Below are positions 10,807-21,359 of a DNA stretch of 64,000 nucleotides, one piece after another. The stretch covers positions 476,501-540,500 of the forward strand of contig CAJNDS010001402.1 of assembly GCA_905221605.1 (NCBI GenBank), given 5' to 3'. The notes under the pieces are model-generated. The model was not told the origin of the DNA. It worked only from the letters and a program-made list of their open reading frames with translations, and did no database searches. Source of the DNA: Symbiodinium natans. Lineage: Eukaryota; Sar; Dinophyceae; Suessiales; Symbiodiniaceae. Position 1 is the first letter of the stretch, and every line of letters begins with the position of its first letter. Made by a program: the position numbers and the translations under genes.

Positions 10807-11068
10807 AAGGCTCGGATTCATTGCTTGTGTTTTAGATTCTTATATGATTAGTTAGATTAGTTATGATTATATGATTGGTTAGATTATATATTATGATGGC
10901 TTCCGAGTCCATGTTGTGTACAGGGCCTTGGGCTTGAAGGGCCTTGGCATGCGAACCTTGCGTTGCACCAGAGTTGGAGGTATGCGTGTGTATTGCTTGC
11001 CCTCTACCTCGAAGCCTTATGACCCAATACCCCTGAGCCCAAGCAACTTAACCGGCTCGGCTACTCAG

Positions 11069-11135
11069 CTGCAACAGCCAATGGCAGAGGAAGAAGACGC
11101 CAGTGCTCCTCTTCAACGGGAACAGCGACAACGAG
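11069..11135 (+). CDS. exon, acidic Gln-rich segment
   Basis: Acceptor TACTCAG, donor gtgtac. Reads LQQPMAEEEDASAPLQREQR then QR. Ends in phase 1, which fits the next exon at 11222 (86-nt intron). Both boundaries and phase agree. Confidence 0.7.
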
Positions 11136-11221
11136 GTGTACACAAGGATGCGTGGGGAGTGTGGATTTAGGGTTCGGGTTCCCGGGTCTAGGCGAGGTTC
11201 CGCACCCATCTTCCTCCATAG

Positions 11222-11286
11222 TACCCGGTAGTCTTCATTATAAGGCTCCTGCAGCTCGTCAGAAGCCTCCAGCCGCCAAACCGTGA
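11222..11286 (+). CDS. terminal exon following 11069-11135
   Basis: Acceptor CTCCATAG. Spliced to the preceding exon it reads VPGSLHYKAPAARQKPPAAK then P and TGA stop. The basic Pro/Ala-rich tail contrasts with the acidic preceding segment. The 86-nt intron contains GGATTTAGGGTTCGGG. Confidence 0.65.
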
Positions 11287-11333
11287 TGTTCTCAGCACTT
11301 TCTAAACCCCAAGCCCGAAGCCTAAACCCTCAG

Positions 11334-11421
11334 GACTATGGTTGACACCTTCAACCAGCTGCAATATTTCGTGGATGCAAAGTTCCTCCACACCGCCTTC
11401 ACAACAGGCACAGACTTCTGA
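11334..11421 (+). CDS. probable terminal exon
   Basis: Acceptor AAACCCTCAG after CCCTAAA-like repeats. Reads TMVDTFNQLQYFVDAKFLHT then AFTTGTDF and TGA. Strong coding composition; family not recognised. Could instead be initial if the ATG at 11338 is used. Confidence 0.6.
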
Positions 11422-12738
11422 TGAATCTCTGCTTCCTGGCCCCGCAGGAAACCCCCAAAGGCCGTGAATCCCATGGCTGAGCGAAGCCCTTAAGCCCCAA
11501 TGATCGCAGAATCCCTAGACTTGGATTCTGCAGTTTCGCTGGGTAAACCCAGCAACGGGCACCTAAAAGCCCCAAAGAATCCTAAACCGGGCTGAGGGTT
11601 CAAGAAGATGCTGAGGGAGCCTGAACAAGGCCCCAGGACATCTCAACCCACACTTTAGACCATGGGCTCATGGCTCCAAGAAGCCCCCAAAAAAACATGA
11701 AAAACAAGGCCTCAACAGGCCTAACGTAACGGAAGAGGTTGCCAGGGCCTGGGCGACCCGTAAAACCCTCTAAGCCCTCTTCACTTATTCCCATGGCCTG
11801 TCTCCGCGTCGCGCTTCTATGAGTGCTCCAAGCCACGATATTCAGGATGTTGGGACACCTCCCTCTTCAGGAAAACCTCCCAGAGAAAAAAAGTCCATCT
11901 CAGGTTTCCCCAAGACCTCAACCTCACCACCTTGCTCAGATGCTGCACACGTGTGGAGCGTGGACCATGGCAAGTGCGACTGTCCCTCGTCTGCTTTGCA
12001 GTCGCCCTTGAGAATACCATATGGGGGTACCTTATTGGGTCCTTATTCTAAGGGAATCCTGCTATTTGTGGAGTTCATATTAGGACTCCCTTGTTTTCGT
12101 AAACTCCTACATAACCACCCTTCCGGAAGGTTTAGTGGGTTTAGGGTCTTTGACGTTACTAAGAAGGCTTGGGGGAGTTCTGGCGGTTTACTTGAAGATT
12201 GCAAGGTCTAGTCCTGTAGGCTCGCGGGCCACACACGTCTTACTAAGAGTGGCCCTTTACCACAAACAAGAGAAGGTCGAGAGGAAGTCCTAAAAGAAGG
12301 CAGAACTTTCCCTTCTCGAAAGTCAAGGCACGCTTCCCGTCTTCAGGGTAGATGTCATAGTCTTGGTAGGTCGGCCCCTTAACCCCTTCCGAAAATCCTG
12401 CCGAAATGCTGAATGGGAAGCCCTAAGCCCTAGAACCCTGAACCCTCGAATCCTGGAACCCTGCCTTAAGACCCCAGAACCCTAGAACCCAAACCCTAAA
12501 TCCCAGGTCCGCTTATGGGATTTCTCTGTTTTTTTTGTGCTTGGGGACAAAGAGGTAGAGCCTTTTTGTTGGCAGGAGGGCAAGGGCTCAGGTCTTAGGG
12601 TTTGGGGTTTGGAGACTGATTGAGGTGTTGGGGTTTAGGCTTGAGGGCTGAGGTGCTTGGGGCTTGTCGGGTTTAGGGCTTGTAGACCCGATAGGGTTGA
12701 ATCCCAGTCTCTGGGGGTCCAAGGGTGGCAAAGTTCAG
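11422..12738. other. spacer/intron with dispersed repeat R
   Basis: Contains the GGGGTCC-type repeat at 12023-12090 and short overlapping open frames; a CAG acceptor near 11545 followed by FRWVNPATGT and a stop may be one more tiny terminal exon. Confidence 0.4.
12023..12090 (+). repeat. dispersed repeat R, copy 1
   Basis: Blocks GGGTACCTTATTGGGTCCTT, then AATCCTGCTATTTGTGG. Aligns by eye over about 65 bp with the inverse complement of 37377-37442. Internal words recur about every 20 bp (G-run then TCC and an AT-rich linker). Confidence 0.65.
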
Positions 12739-12938
12739 GCGGGGCATGCGCGGACTTCGACGATGCTCCGCTCTGCTGTGATGTGAACAACTGCTTCTAC
12801 GACCTCAGTGGCCGCCCAGATGCGAGGATGAAGGGTCTAAGGGCACAGCCGGCCAATGATTTCCAAGATCGGCTAGCTGAGGCATCTGAGTATCATTGTT
12901 CAAATTACCCCTGTGCTGGTGCCGTAGTTGTTTCTTGA
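12739..12938 (+). CDS. probable exon, Cys/Asp-rich
   Basis: Acceptor TTCAG at 12738; open to TGA at 12936-12938. Reads ACADFDDAPLCCDVNNCFYD then LSGRPDARMKG, later NDFQDRLAEASEYHCSNYPC. Six cysteines suggest a disulphide-rich or metal-binding segment; no named family. The true 3' end may be an internal donor near 12833. Confidence 0.6.
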
Positions 12939-13088
12939 CCGAAAACAGGACATTTACACATGTTTTCTTGTCACAGAACCACAGGTCGTCCCTAAGCTCA
13001 TGGTCTATTCAATTGGGGGTCTGAGGTGTAGGCTTTTTAAAACTGTCTACCTGAAGCGTAACGCCGTGAGTGCTGTGGCTCGTGCTAG

Positions 13089-13135
13089 GCGACATGCTGC
13101 GCAAGATCTACGGTCCTCTGCGAGACCGGGTGCAG
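13089..13135 (+). CDS. probable exon
   Basis: Acceptor GTGCTAG, donor gtagct. Reads DMLRKIYGPLRDRVQ. Family unknown. Confidence 0.6.
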
Positions 13136-13945
13136 GTAGCTTAGCGGCGGTGTGCCCACGAAGTCAACAAGGTTTTGCGGATTTACGGTGCTGTAAATCA
13201 CTCGGAACTGAGACTTGTACTGTTCAGGGATGGATTCTTAGGGCTTTGTGTCTAGGGCTTGGGGATCGGGCGTTGGGCGAGGTTTACACATCCGGGTTCA
13301 GGGGGTTAGGTTGGGGTTTATAGTAGGGGCTTAGGCTTTAAGGATTGGGTGTTAGAGTCAGAGCATCTGGTTAGGTTGATATGTTGAGCGCGGCTATCTC
13401 GAACCCTCACAGTGGTGGTGTGCACTTTCAAAAGGCGTTTTCAAACGCAGTTCGTCCGCAGCCTCGTCTACTACTGTAGTCTCTACTACGCCAAATTTGT
13501 GTTTTGTATCGTTAGGGCATTCTACCGGTGTCCCTGCTTTTCTCCTACTCTACTACACAGACTTTGGGCATCCTGCTGCACAGAATTGTCCCTGCCTTTT
13601 GGGGCGTTCTGCCGGATTCCATTGCTTTAGATGGCACTGGTGTGCAGTACATAGATCAGCTTGCCTGTTGGGTTTACCAGACTTGTCTGCTACATAGAAC
13701 ATTGTTTGGCTTGTTGGGGTGCCCTTGGGTGTTCTGCTACTAGTGAACTTGCTACTTGTAAAAAAGAAGGTCTGGTTTATGCAAGATTGCCCTGGAGAAG
13801 TTAGGACGGTTGAGCCTTTGATCCATCCCAGGCACAATACCGAAATATTGGCAACAAAATGCCGGGTCGGTATCCCATGATTTCGCCTCAGGCATCTTGT
13901 AATTCGTTGGATCCCAGTCGATATTGAAGTACGGATAGAGGTTCC
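13136..13945. other. intron or spacer
   Basis: T-rich region with imperfect repeats of TTCTACCGG/TTCTGCCGG words (13527-13625); nothing codes convincingly. Confidence 0.4.
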
Positions 13946-14080
13946 TAAGCCCTAAACCCTAAACCCTAAACCCCAAATAGTATTTCAATAACAAGCACGG
14001 TTCCATTCTCTAAACCAGCAGGACTCGCCCATAGAAATGGTTAGGAGGGGTACCAAACCCACCCATTCAGGGTGCTGCAG

Positions 14081-14151
14081 CTGCCTTCCGAGGTGCAACC
14101 AGTCCTGCACCGGATCAATCAGCGCCTTGTTGGGAAGCTATGGGCTTCGCG
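14081..14151 (+). CDS. probable exon, amphipathic helix
   Basis: Acceptor GCTGCAG, donor gttaag. Reads LPSEVQPVLHRINQRLVGKL then WAS. CCCTAAA at 13946-13975 upstream and GGGCTTTAGGGC downstream match the mirrored pattern. Confidence 0.6.
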
Positions 14152-14634
14152 GTTAAGGGCTTTAGGGCTAGTATGGTATTGGGCACAGGGTGTAGGTTTT
14201 AGGGCTTGCTTAAGATTCAGCACCGATGCACTTGGAGGTTCTAGGTTGTTTAGAAGAATGTTTATGAGTAAGGTAACCTTCTTGAAAAACTTTGTCACCA
14301 TGAGTTTATATCCTTACTTGTAGCTGCCCATGAGCCAGCAAGAGTACTTGCAAATGGTGAACCATTGTGCGGGAATGGTTCGGGACATTAGCAACTTGAT
14401 GTCCATGTAATCCGGGCTCCCATAAAATGTGGCCAGCAACAAGAAACCATGTTGATCTGCACAGTCGCAGCAAGAAGGGTAGCAAGGACTCAACACGCCA
14501 GCCGCAGTGAGAAGCAGAGGTACTACACTTCACACCTTCTGAATCTTGACTCAGCTCACACCATCTTCGCTTGCACAGGTGAGCATTCGCCTGAAGGACT
14601 ATAAGCCCACAAGCCTTAGCCCTATAAACCCTGC

Positions 14635-14823
14635 ATGAGGTGGAAGTACGTACCGCCATGGGAGTGGGATGTCAATACGACGTCCAACTCAACCAAGATG
14701 CTTGGACGCATTGCTGACTGGCGACTGGAGCAAACCTCCTTACAAGTAACCTTGTTCGGGAATCAAGAGGGCTACAGGGGTTCGGGTTCAGCAAACGCAC
14801 GGCTTAGGGACCCTGAAGCATAG
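14635..14823 (+). CDS. possible exon, frame unsettled
   Basis: Two plus frames are open and both look protein-like: WKYVPPWEWDVNTTSNSTKM and VEVRTAMGVGCQYDVQLNQD. Splice sites were not pinned down. Confidence 0.35.
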   Translation: MRWKYVPPWEWDVNTTSNSTKMLGRIADWRLEQTSLQVTLFGNQEGYRGSGSANARLRDPEA

Positions 14824-14879
14824 TCAAAACCGGGCGGGCCCTCATGGTCCTGAAACTGAGGTTCTTGAAACTTCTTTAT

Positions 14880-14941
14880 CCACATACCCCAAAAGCTAGA
14901 CCAAAGGGTACCACATACCCCAAAAGGTATACCAAAGGGTA
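14880..14941. repeat. 31-bp tandem duplication inside a hairpin-family copy
   Basis: CCACATACCCCAAAAGCTAG and its second copy CCACATACCCCAAAAGGTAT, 31 bp apart, differing at two positions. The flank to 14982 shares a 24-bp end (TGTTCCAACTTT then TGGAGTTTACT) with hairpin element B at 9384-9407. Confidence 0.75.
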
Positions 14942-15009
14942 TAATCATCCCTTAACCATGTTCCAACTTTCTGGAGTTTACTTTGTAGTTGACCGCAGCG
15001 CTATCACAG

Positions 15010-15083
15010 AGGCTACGACCTGCAAGGAACGCCTCCGTCGAGGCCCCCAATAAGCGGCGAGCTCAGCTCAAGCGCACGAGGGG
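15010..15083 (+). CDS. probable exon, basic
   Basis: Acceptor GCTATCACAG, donor gttttc. Reads RLRPARNASVEAPNKRRAQL then KRTR. Followed within 20 bp by a TTTAGGG array. The lysine/arginine cluster could be a nuclear signal. Confidence 0.6.
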
Positions 15084-15098
15084 GTTTTCGGGTTTAGG

Positions 15099-15162
15099 GT
15101 TCAGGGTTTAGGGTTTAGGGTTGAGGGTTTAGGGTTGAGGGTTTAGGGTTTAGGGTTCAGGT
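15099..15162 (+). repeat. TTTAGGG array after exon
   Basis: TTTAGGG with TTGAGGG and TTCAGGG variants, immediately downstream of the exon at 15010. Confidence 0.9.
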
Positions 15163-15558
15163 TGAAGATTCATGGGCAGTTGACATTGAGGAAATGAGAG
15201 TTTTGGCACTCGGGTTTAACCCAGCTGTTAAGTTCTCCGGAATATGGTACTTATATTATATTGTAGCCATAGTTATAGCTGCCATGAATCTTCAAGTCAA
15301 GCGGGCTTGGAGTCTCGGGCCTGGGACGCGCAAGGCCTTAGGGTTTCCTGGGAGCTGGGGCTTGGAGTCGGAGTTGGGGTTGAGGTTGAGGGTTTGGGAG
15401 CTTCGGGTTTAGGAGCTTTTGGAGTTTAGGGCTCTAGGCGCTTTTTGGAGTTTGGGGTGTTGCCCTGGGGATACCGCAAGGAAGGGACGGGCCTGAACCC
15501 TATTTTCTAGGTTTTTATGGTGTAGGGTTGAACGCGCCAAACCTGGAGCATGCTGCAG

Positions 15559-15613
15559 GCATGGGATGTGGCGCTGGGCGCTGGCCTACGTGCCTAGCGG
15601 CTGCGTGGGCAAG
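15559..15613 (+). CDS. probable exon
   Basis: Acceptor TGCTGCAG, donor gtggga. Reads HGMWRWALAYVPSGCVGK. Family unknown. Confidence 0.5.
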
Positions 15614-16180
15614 GTGGGACCAACCTCTTGGCCTGTAATTTAGGGTTGAGGGCTTTGGGGTTGCAGGGCTCGGAGTGTAGGGTTTGGGGGTTACAGTGGG
15701 GCCCTCACTGTCCTAACAAAATGGCTGTGGGACTTAAAGCACAGGCTTTGAAATTTATGCTCAACTTAGTTCCCGTATACTTCTGCTTGTGATGAGAGTG
15801 CCGCAGCGGCCACGGCACTGTAGACGGTAGGGCGTAGACTTATCCCCTCCCCCGAAAAAGGGATTCGGATCTGTCATGGGTTGTTATCATCCATTGACTA
15901 AGGGTTGTGTTGTGAGTTAATGTCAGGGCGAGAGAGTCGGCGCGAGAGTCGGCGAGAGAGAAGAAACCACAGCCATAGAGGCATAGCGGAGTTTTAAGGA
16001 AGGTGTTCGGAAATCTGCAAGATCATCATGGCCAAGTGTGGAGTTGTAGGCGAGTTTTTGGGGATGCATCACGGCATGGTGGAGCGTTTCCCTAAACCCT
16101 AAACCCTTGCTCTTGCTAGATATCGGCCATACACATGCACGGACACCCAGACATGCATACGCCCGGGCCTATGATCTGAC
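15614..16180. other. spacer upstream of the single-exon gene
   Basis: Holds GCGAGAGAGTCGG-type short repeats at 15928-15962 and a CCCTAAACCCTAAACCC word ending 63 bp before the start codon region, with an acceptor-like CTTGCTAG at 16112-16119 that could be a trans-splice site. Confidence 0.4.
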
Positions 16181-16744
16181 ATGGACAAGTTTTGCTGCGC
16201 CCTGTGGCCATTTCGCTCTTTACAGCAGACCGCCGCCTCAGACATGTCCGTTGCAGTCTCGGCTCAAGGCATCAAAAAAGTGCAGCCTGGCAGGCGCCGC
16301 AGCCAGAACTATCGAGGCCTCAGCATGGCGATGGCTGAGCCAGAAAACACAGAGCTCTCGCGAACGATCGAAAAGGAGCTTCTGAATCAGGTGAGTGAGA
16401 GTTGGGCAGAGCATCGGCATAAAGCCTTGAAGGATCTCTATGCCGGACAACCGCCTCCCACAGGCCGTACGAACTCAGTGGAAAGGCCACAGACTCCCAA
16501 GTGGCTCTTCAGAGGGCACAACTACCATGGCACCAAGACCAAGGAAGAGCGTGACAAAAGGGTGCTTGACTCACTAGCAGCTGAGCGGCTGGCAGCTATT
16601 CCCAGCTCTCGGGGTGATGAACCGACGGAGAGTGTCCACACACAAAAGACGCCGCCGCCTCCTGGATTTGGAGGTGGAACGATGCAGGACTGGGCCAAGC
16701 ACATGAAGGCATTGCCAGGTGGTCGAAATTGGTTGGACCGATGA
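16181..16744 (+). CDS. intact single-exon gene, unrecognised 187-aa protein
   Basis: ATG at 16181, TGA at 16742-16744, no interruption. The N-terminus MDKFCCALWPF has a paired cysteine near the start, a possible S-acylation site. The middle is helical and charged (SRTIEKELLNQVSESWAEHR, KALKDLYAGQPPPTG), then KWLFRGHNYHGTKTKEERDK, and a Pro/Gly-rich tail with DWAKHMKALPGGRNWLDR. No transmembrane segment seen. I recognise no family. Being intronless among strongly split genes, it may be a retrogene; several other ATGs (16241, 16325) are possible starts. Confidence 0.75.
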   Translation: MDKFCCALWPFRSLQQTAASDMSVAVSAQGIKKVQPGRRRSQNYRGLSMAMAEPENTELSRTIEKELLNQVSESWAEHRHKALKDLYAGQPPPTGRTNSVERPQTPKWLFRGHNYHGTKTKEERDKRVLDSLAAERLAAIPSSRGDEPTESVHTQKTPPPPGFGGGTMQDWAKHMKALPGGRNWLDR

Positions 16745-17607
16745 CACCCGAGGACGCTGCCCAGCACAAATCACGACTTCGGTAGGCGGTAGGCATGTCT
16801 CACTTATGGCGACTCTGTGGTATCACACTGAGTGTGGCTGTGCCCTTCGTGTGAAGCTGCACGTCAAAGCCTCTCACAGTAGCAGTGTGCTTAAAGCATG
16901 TGATGCAGTAGCTAACCCGGAGACCCCTCCTCGCCTTCATGACACCAGAATATGCGCAACCTACCCATTTTCTTCAACATGGTAGCCTTGGATGGTAGAA
17001 GTAGGGTCTGCTCCTTACTTTGTGCAGCTTCATTCGTTGCTTCGCCTAGGAGTTTCACCTGGCACTGAAAGGTGTATCGGAGCACCTTCGGCAAACAGGG
17101 TGCGCTGGCTAGGGCGCTGCATCTTCAGGCTTTTGTTCTTCAGCCCCATGATCATCAGAGCAGCAAGCACTTGTCGTGCCCCCCGGCTGAGAGTTAAACA
17201 CATTTCAAGATGCGTGCAGGTCCACGAGTGCCGCGTCCACGTGAACTATCATGGCGCTTCAGCTGCAGGGAGTCTCTGCTCGTAGGTGTCATGGAGTCTC
17301 GCCCATACAGGGCTCCGATGCCAGGGGTTTGTGGCCCACAGGCCGTGCTCTGCAAAGTCTGCCGAGTTTGGGAGCCTGGCAGTGAGCCACCCCTACCGTA
17401 GACCACGCGACATCACAGCCACCCCCTGTACCTGAGGTTTAGGGTTTATATATATATATATATATTTTTTTTTAATTAATTTATTTGTTTATTCATTATT
17501 GTGTTTTTCTTTTTGTTTTTTTTTTTTGGGGGGGGGGGGGGTTCTGACAAGGATTTTAGGCGGCAACCCTGAGACCCCTCCGAGGGTGCATTCGGAAAAC
17601 TCTCCAG
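16745..17607. other. spacer with weak open frames
   Basis: A plus frame at 17210-17401 contains PMPGVCGPQAVLCKVCRVWE, possibly an exon. 17440-17545 is low complexity: (TA)n, T-rich, then T-run followed by G-run. Confidence 0.4.
17516..17540 (+). repeat. T-run followed by G-run
   Basis: About 11 T then about 14 G. One of several bipartite homopolymer tracts in the window. Confidence 0.85.
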
Positions 17608-17635
17608 CGCCGGCGCTTATGGGCATCTTGGCCGG
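17608..17635 (+). CDS. possible micro-exon (28 nt)
   Basis: Acceptor CTCTCCAG and a consensus donor gtgagc enclose CGCCGGCGCTTATGGGCATC plus 8 nt. Frame not determined. Confidence 0.4.
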
Positions 17636-17970
17636 GTGAGCACATCCCTAAACCCTAAACCCTAAACCCTAAACCATGGTGTCGTCAGGTCTCCATGAGT
17701 CGCAGTGGAGCGTGTTCGGATTACGGGGTTGAAACCTCAAGGGCAAGCCCCAGTCTTCACAAACCTACTCCCCAAACCCCTAGAAGCCCCCCTCCGACTC
17801 GACCCTACGAACTTGAACGCGATTTGAAAACCAAAATCTTGAAGCTTCATGGTAAACGTACCGCGGTTATTCGCAGTTATAAGCTTGTGAGTTTCTAACC
17901 CTAGAGTTTGCAAACCACACTTCAGCGCCTCAGCTACAAGCGCGCATGACTGCCAACTACTCATAACTAC

Positions 17971-18087
17971 TCTTGCGCCTCCTTGAAGCTGTGCTCGGGC
18001 TGCCGTGAGGCTATGTCCATTGATCTGAATGAGTATGGCGAGGCTAACAACATCGTCATGCTTTACCCTCAGGCCGCATCACCCTGA
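17971..18087 (+). CDS. probable exon, Cys-containing
   Basis: Open frame from 17950 to the TGA at 18085-18087. Reads CASLKLCSGCREAMSIDLNE then YGEANNIVMLYPQ. Clear coding composition; 5' boundary uncertain. The C-x-x-C could bind metal. Confidence 0.55.
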   Translation, partial: SCASLKLCSGCREAMSIDLNEYGEANNIVMLYPQAASP

Positions 18088-18627
18088 ACCGAAGCTCCAC
18101 AATGCCTCCACATTTGTGTATGAGCTCGACATGTTCAAACCCTAAGCCCTTTTGGGAGGCCGCCGGCAGCGATCGAGTGGGTGTTGGCTGCTGGACACCT
18201 GGGCGGGGTGTGAGCCGCTGGAGATTTTCTGTTTCTATCTGGAGGTTGATCTCATGTTTTCGCCATTGGCAGTACCGTGATAGCTTGCCAACTTAGATCA
18301 GCATGAGGGTTGGGGAGTAGGGGCTAAGGCCTCAGGGTTTGCCTTGCTTCTTCTCCCTAAGCCCTGACCCCTCAACCCTAAACTCCCTTTAAACCTGAAA
18401 CCCTAAGCCAAAACCTTGCAAGTTCTACCAAACTGGCCCGATGCACTCGATGTCCTACAAGCTCATTTACGCGCAACAAATAAACCTATAAGCCTTACGA
18501 GCCTGCTAAGAAAAGCACACACTAAACGCCCCACAAACATCCTAAGAAGCCCTATAGGCAATCCGTTACAACCCTGCAAGCAATCAACCCTAAACCCGAA
18601 ACCCTGAACCCTAAACCGTTGCGCCAG

Positions 18628-18684
18628 GAACTGGGGGGACGCCAAGGTGGACCCACAGTTCGATACCAAGCGGCCAGGGCCTTG
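18628..18684 (+). CDS. probable exon, frame uncertain
   Basis: Acceptor GCGCCAG, strong donor gtaagt. Best-looking frame reads NWGDAKVDPQFDTKRPGP, but the phase needed by the next exon (18981) selects another open frame. An unseen exon may lie between. Confidence 0.55.
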
Positions 18685-18855
18685 GTAAGTTCACCCTCAG
18701 CCTGGACTTGAATTGAAGTTCAGGGTCAAGGGTTTAGGGTTTAGTGTCTGGGGCCTTGGGGTTTCTCGAGGGTTTAGGGAAGCATTGGGTCTGAATCCCC
18801 TCCTAAGTACCCTTGAGCATGCCCCCCCCTTCCTTTAAAGTGGCCGGCGCGACCC

Positions 18856-18926
18856 TACACCCTAAACCTTAAACCCGAAACCCCAAACCCGAAACCCTAA
18901 ACCAAACCCTAAACCCTAACCCCCCC
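18856..18926 (+). repeat. degenerate CCCTAAA block at an intron 3' end
   Basis: CCCTAAA, CCTTAAA and CCCGAAA units within 18685-18980, whose 5' part carries GGGTTTAGGGTTTAG at 18727-18742. Confidence 0.9.
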
Positions 18927-18980
18927 AACCCCCCCACCCCCCCCCCAGCCCAAAAAATCACCTCCCTTGTTCCCCGACAG

Positions 18981-19093
18981 TTGGGGTCCCGGACATGCCT
19001 AGGTCGTACCAGCTTCGCACGGTCATCAACATGCTGTCGGATCTTCAGAGCGCGCTGGACGAGGCGGAGGTGCTGCATCTGGAGACTCGGCCG
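18981..19093 (+). CDS. exon, coiled-coil segment
   Basis: Acceptor TTCCCCGACAG, donor gtaggc. Reads GVPDMPRSYQLRTVINMLSD then LQSALDEAEVLHLETRP, a good amphipathic helix. Ends in phase 0 and joins in frame to 19599. Confidence 0.75.
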
Positions 19094-19598
19094 GTAGGCT
19101 CTTGGGACATTTTGTATTTTCTCTTTCTGGTTTTGAGAGGATTATACTGATTATGCTACTTTAGAATTGCCTAAGCCTTGCCCCAACGCCTGTAAAGGTC
19201 TCAGCAAGGCCAAGAAAGGGAGGCTTACGGTGTATGATTACGGGGTACGTGGATGGAGCCTCCCACGTGCAAAGTACTCCTGTCAAAGAACTGGTTTTGG
19301 GTTTAGGGTTTAAGGCCGCCTTGTGCCAGCTGCCTCTAGCATGCCTTGTTGTGCAAGCTCCAGCTGCAAAGATTCTCGCGGGAATGGGTGGCCACTTTAA
19401 GTTGCGGTTGCTTCTCTAGAGTACCCCTGTACTTTCAAAAAGAGCTACAACGTGCTTCTCTAGAACCCAACCCTGCACTTGAAGCAAAGAGGTACACTCT
19501 GCGTCTTTTTTTTGTTGGGAGGTACGTGGGCCATAGGGGCATATGGGCCAATTTCTCTCGGGCCCTTGAGCCGACCTCACCTCATATTTGCCTTTGAG

Positions 19599-19691
19599 GA
19601 GTCGGACAAAGGCCCCGACGAGGAGCAGGATGATTCCGATGATGAGAAGCCGATCGTTCTAGCTCTGGAAGCTCTGGAGCTTTATGTCTGA
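19599..19691 (+). CDS. terminal exon, acidic C-terminus
   Basis: Acceptor CTTTGAG. Phase 0 continuation of 18981-19093 across a 505-nt intron. Reads ESDKGPDEEQDDSDDEKPIV then LALEALELYV and TGA. An acidic stretch followed by a hydrophobic helix; function unknown. Confidence 0.7.
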   Translation, partial: ESDKGPDEEQDDSDDEKPIVLALEALELYV

Positions 19692-20709
19692 GCAGGGAAG
19701 CACCCCCAAGATGATGGCGTAGAACCCGACAATGAAGCGTCCAGAGTCTCTTGAGGCCATGGTTATGGGTAAAGGGGGGGGGGGGGGGTAATAGCTCAAC
19801 CCAAACCCTGTTTAGGAAGACCATGTTCCCGCACAAATAGTCCCTCGTTTGAGAGCTTCCGCTTTGATGGGGCAGCGGGCCGCGCTGGCAATGCCACCGT
19901 GGGACGTCATAGCAGCCAACCTGCCAGACCGGCTACAGTGTTCAGGGCTTCAGCATTTCGAGTTGGGGTCTGTGTGGTAGACCGTTTAGGGTTTATAGGG
20001 GCTAGTTGAAAGTTTCAGGATGATGGGTTTGGGGTAAAGACTCATGATTTGCATGTGCTTTTCATGTTCCCCAATATGGTTTTCAAACAGTCTGGCCGCC
20101 TAGCCGAAAACAAAGCCTACTCGAAATCTCTCCACCTCTTGTGAAAATTATATGCAACCCACCAGAATCACAAGGGCGGGTAAAGGCTACTATGTGGAGT
20201 GCCGCGCCAGCTCCTGTGTCGCAGGCTTCTAAGCACACGGAGAGAGGGGACGCCTCAACCTGCAGCCTGAAGTCCGTAAACTTTCAAAGCATATCTTTCC
20301 TTGTTTTTAGAGGGCTTTTCCTTGGAGGTGTATACAAGAATCCTTTAGAGGCCTGTGTGGCTTTTCTGGCCCCTGATTTTCCCGAGCCGCGGTTCTCCTG
20401 TGCTTGACATGACCGCGGCTTGAAGAGAGCCCCTACTTGGAGGTTCAGGGTTTAGGGTTTAGGGTTTAGGCTTAGGGTTACTTATGACCTTTATACAGGG
20501 CACTTGAAGTACCATGAACCTTCAAGTAAGCTTCAGAGGGACCTCGTGGCTGGAGTGCACAGCAGCACGAAAACGTGTTCGGGGCCGGCCCCTTCTTGAG
20601 TTCAGGGTTTATGGGTTTAGGGTTTTGGGTTTAGGCGGTTTAGGGTTTAGAGGGTACCTGTAGGCCCTGCGGGCTTTAGGAAGTCCATGTGGCGCAGTGG
20701 TGTGAACAG
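19692..20709. other. intergenic or intronic spacer
   Basis: Poly-G run at 19774-19788, TTTAGGG words at 20448-20480 and 20604-20652, and the ACTTGAAG/CTTCAAGT palindrome at 20502-20527. No gene supported. Confidence 0.5.
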
Positions 20710-20803
20710 AGGTGGATGGCGTTGATGCCGTTCGGTTCGATTTTTCGCCGCCTCCCTTTGCCAGGCTGATTAGTGCCCATCTCATGGACAACTGGGATGT
20801 CAG
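20710..20803 (+). CDS. probable exon
   Basis: Acceptor GTGAACAG, donor gttcgc. Reads VDGVDAVRFDFSPPPFARLI then SAHLMDNWDV. Strong coding signal; protein unknown. Confidence 0.65.
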
Positions 20804-21323
20804 GTTCGCCTTTCATACATGGCAAGCAAGCGCTGTGTCGCCTTGCACAGAGTCTTCATCTCTTGCTGCCTTGCTGCAGTACTCATCACCATTCTTTAGC
20901 TGAGAGCCCAACCTTCAGAAGCCCTTTAGGCTCTTACAGGCCCTTACAGGTACTGGGATGTACAAGTCTTTCTAAACCCGTATCAACCCAGTCAGTCTGC
21001 AAAGTTCTCACAAGACCCTTGCTAGCTCATTAACCACAAAATCTCACTGTAGCAGCTGCTCCTTCCGACGTTGGCAAGAGGCCCTGCCGCCCAGAACCAT
21101 AACCCCTGTCACGTTAGGATAGACTATCCAAGATAGCAGTTTTTCCTAAATGGCCCCTAACCTCTACACCCGAAACCCCGCCATTTAAGTAGGCCTCCAA
21201 ACCCTATAAACCTTAAGCAAACCCAAACTGGCCATTCCAATTCAACAACCCCCCTCCTCCCCCCCCCGCCCACGTTTCTGCAAAACAACTCCGCGTTCCC
21301 CGAGTCTTTGCGAACTTTCCCAG

Positions 21324-21359
21324 GACATGCCCGTCACGGACGCTCAAATTCTTGAGCAG
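21324..21359 (+). CDS. probable 36-nt exon
   Basis: Acceptor CTTTCCCAG, donor gtgggc, phase 0 at both ends. Reads DMPVTDAQILEQ. Followed by GTTTAGGGTTTAGGG 20 bp downstream. Confidence 0.6.
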
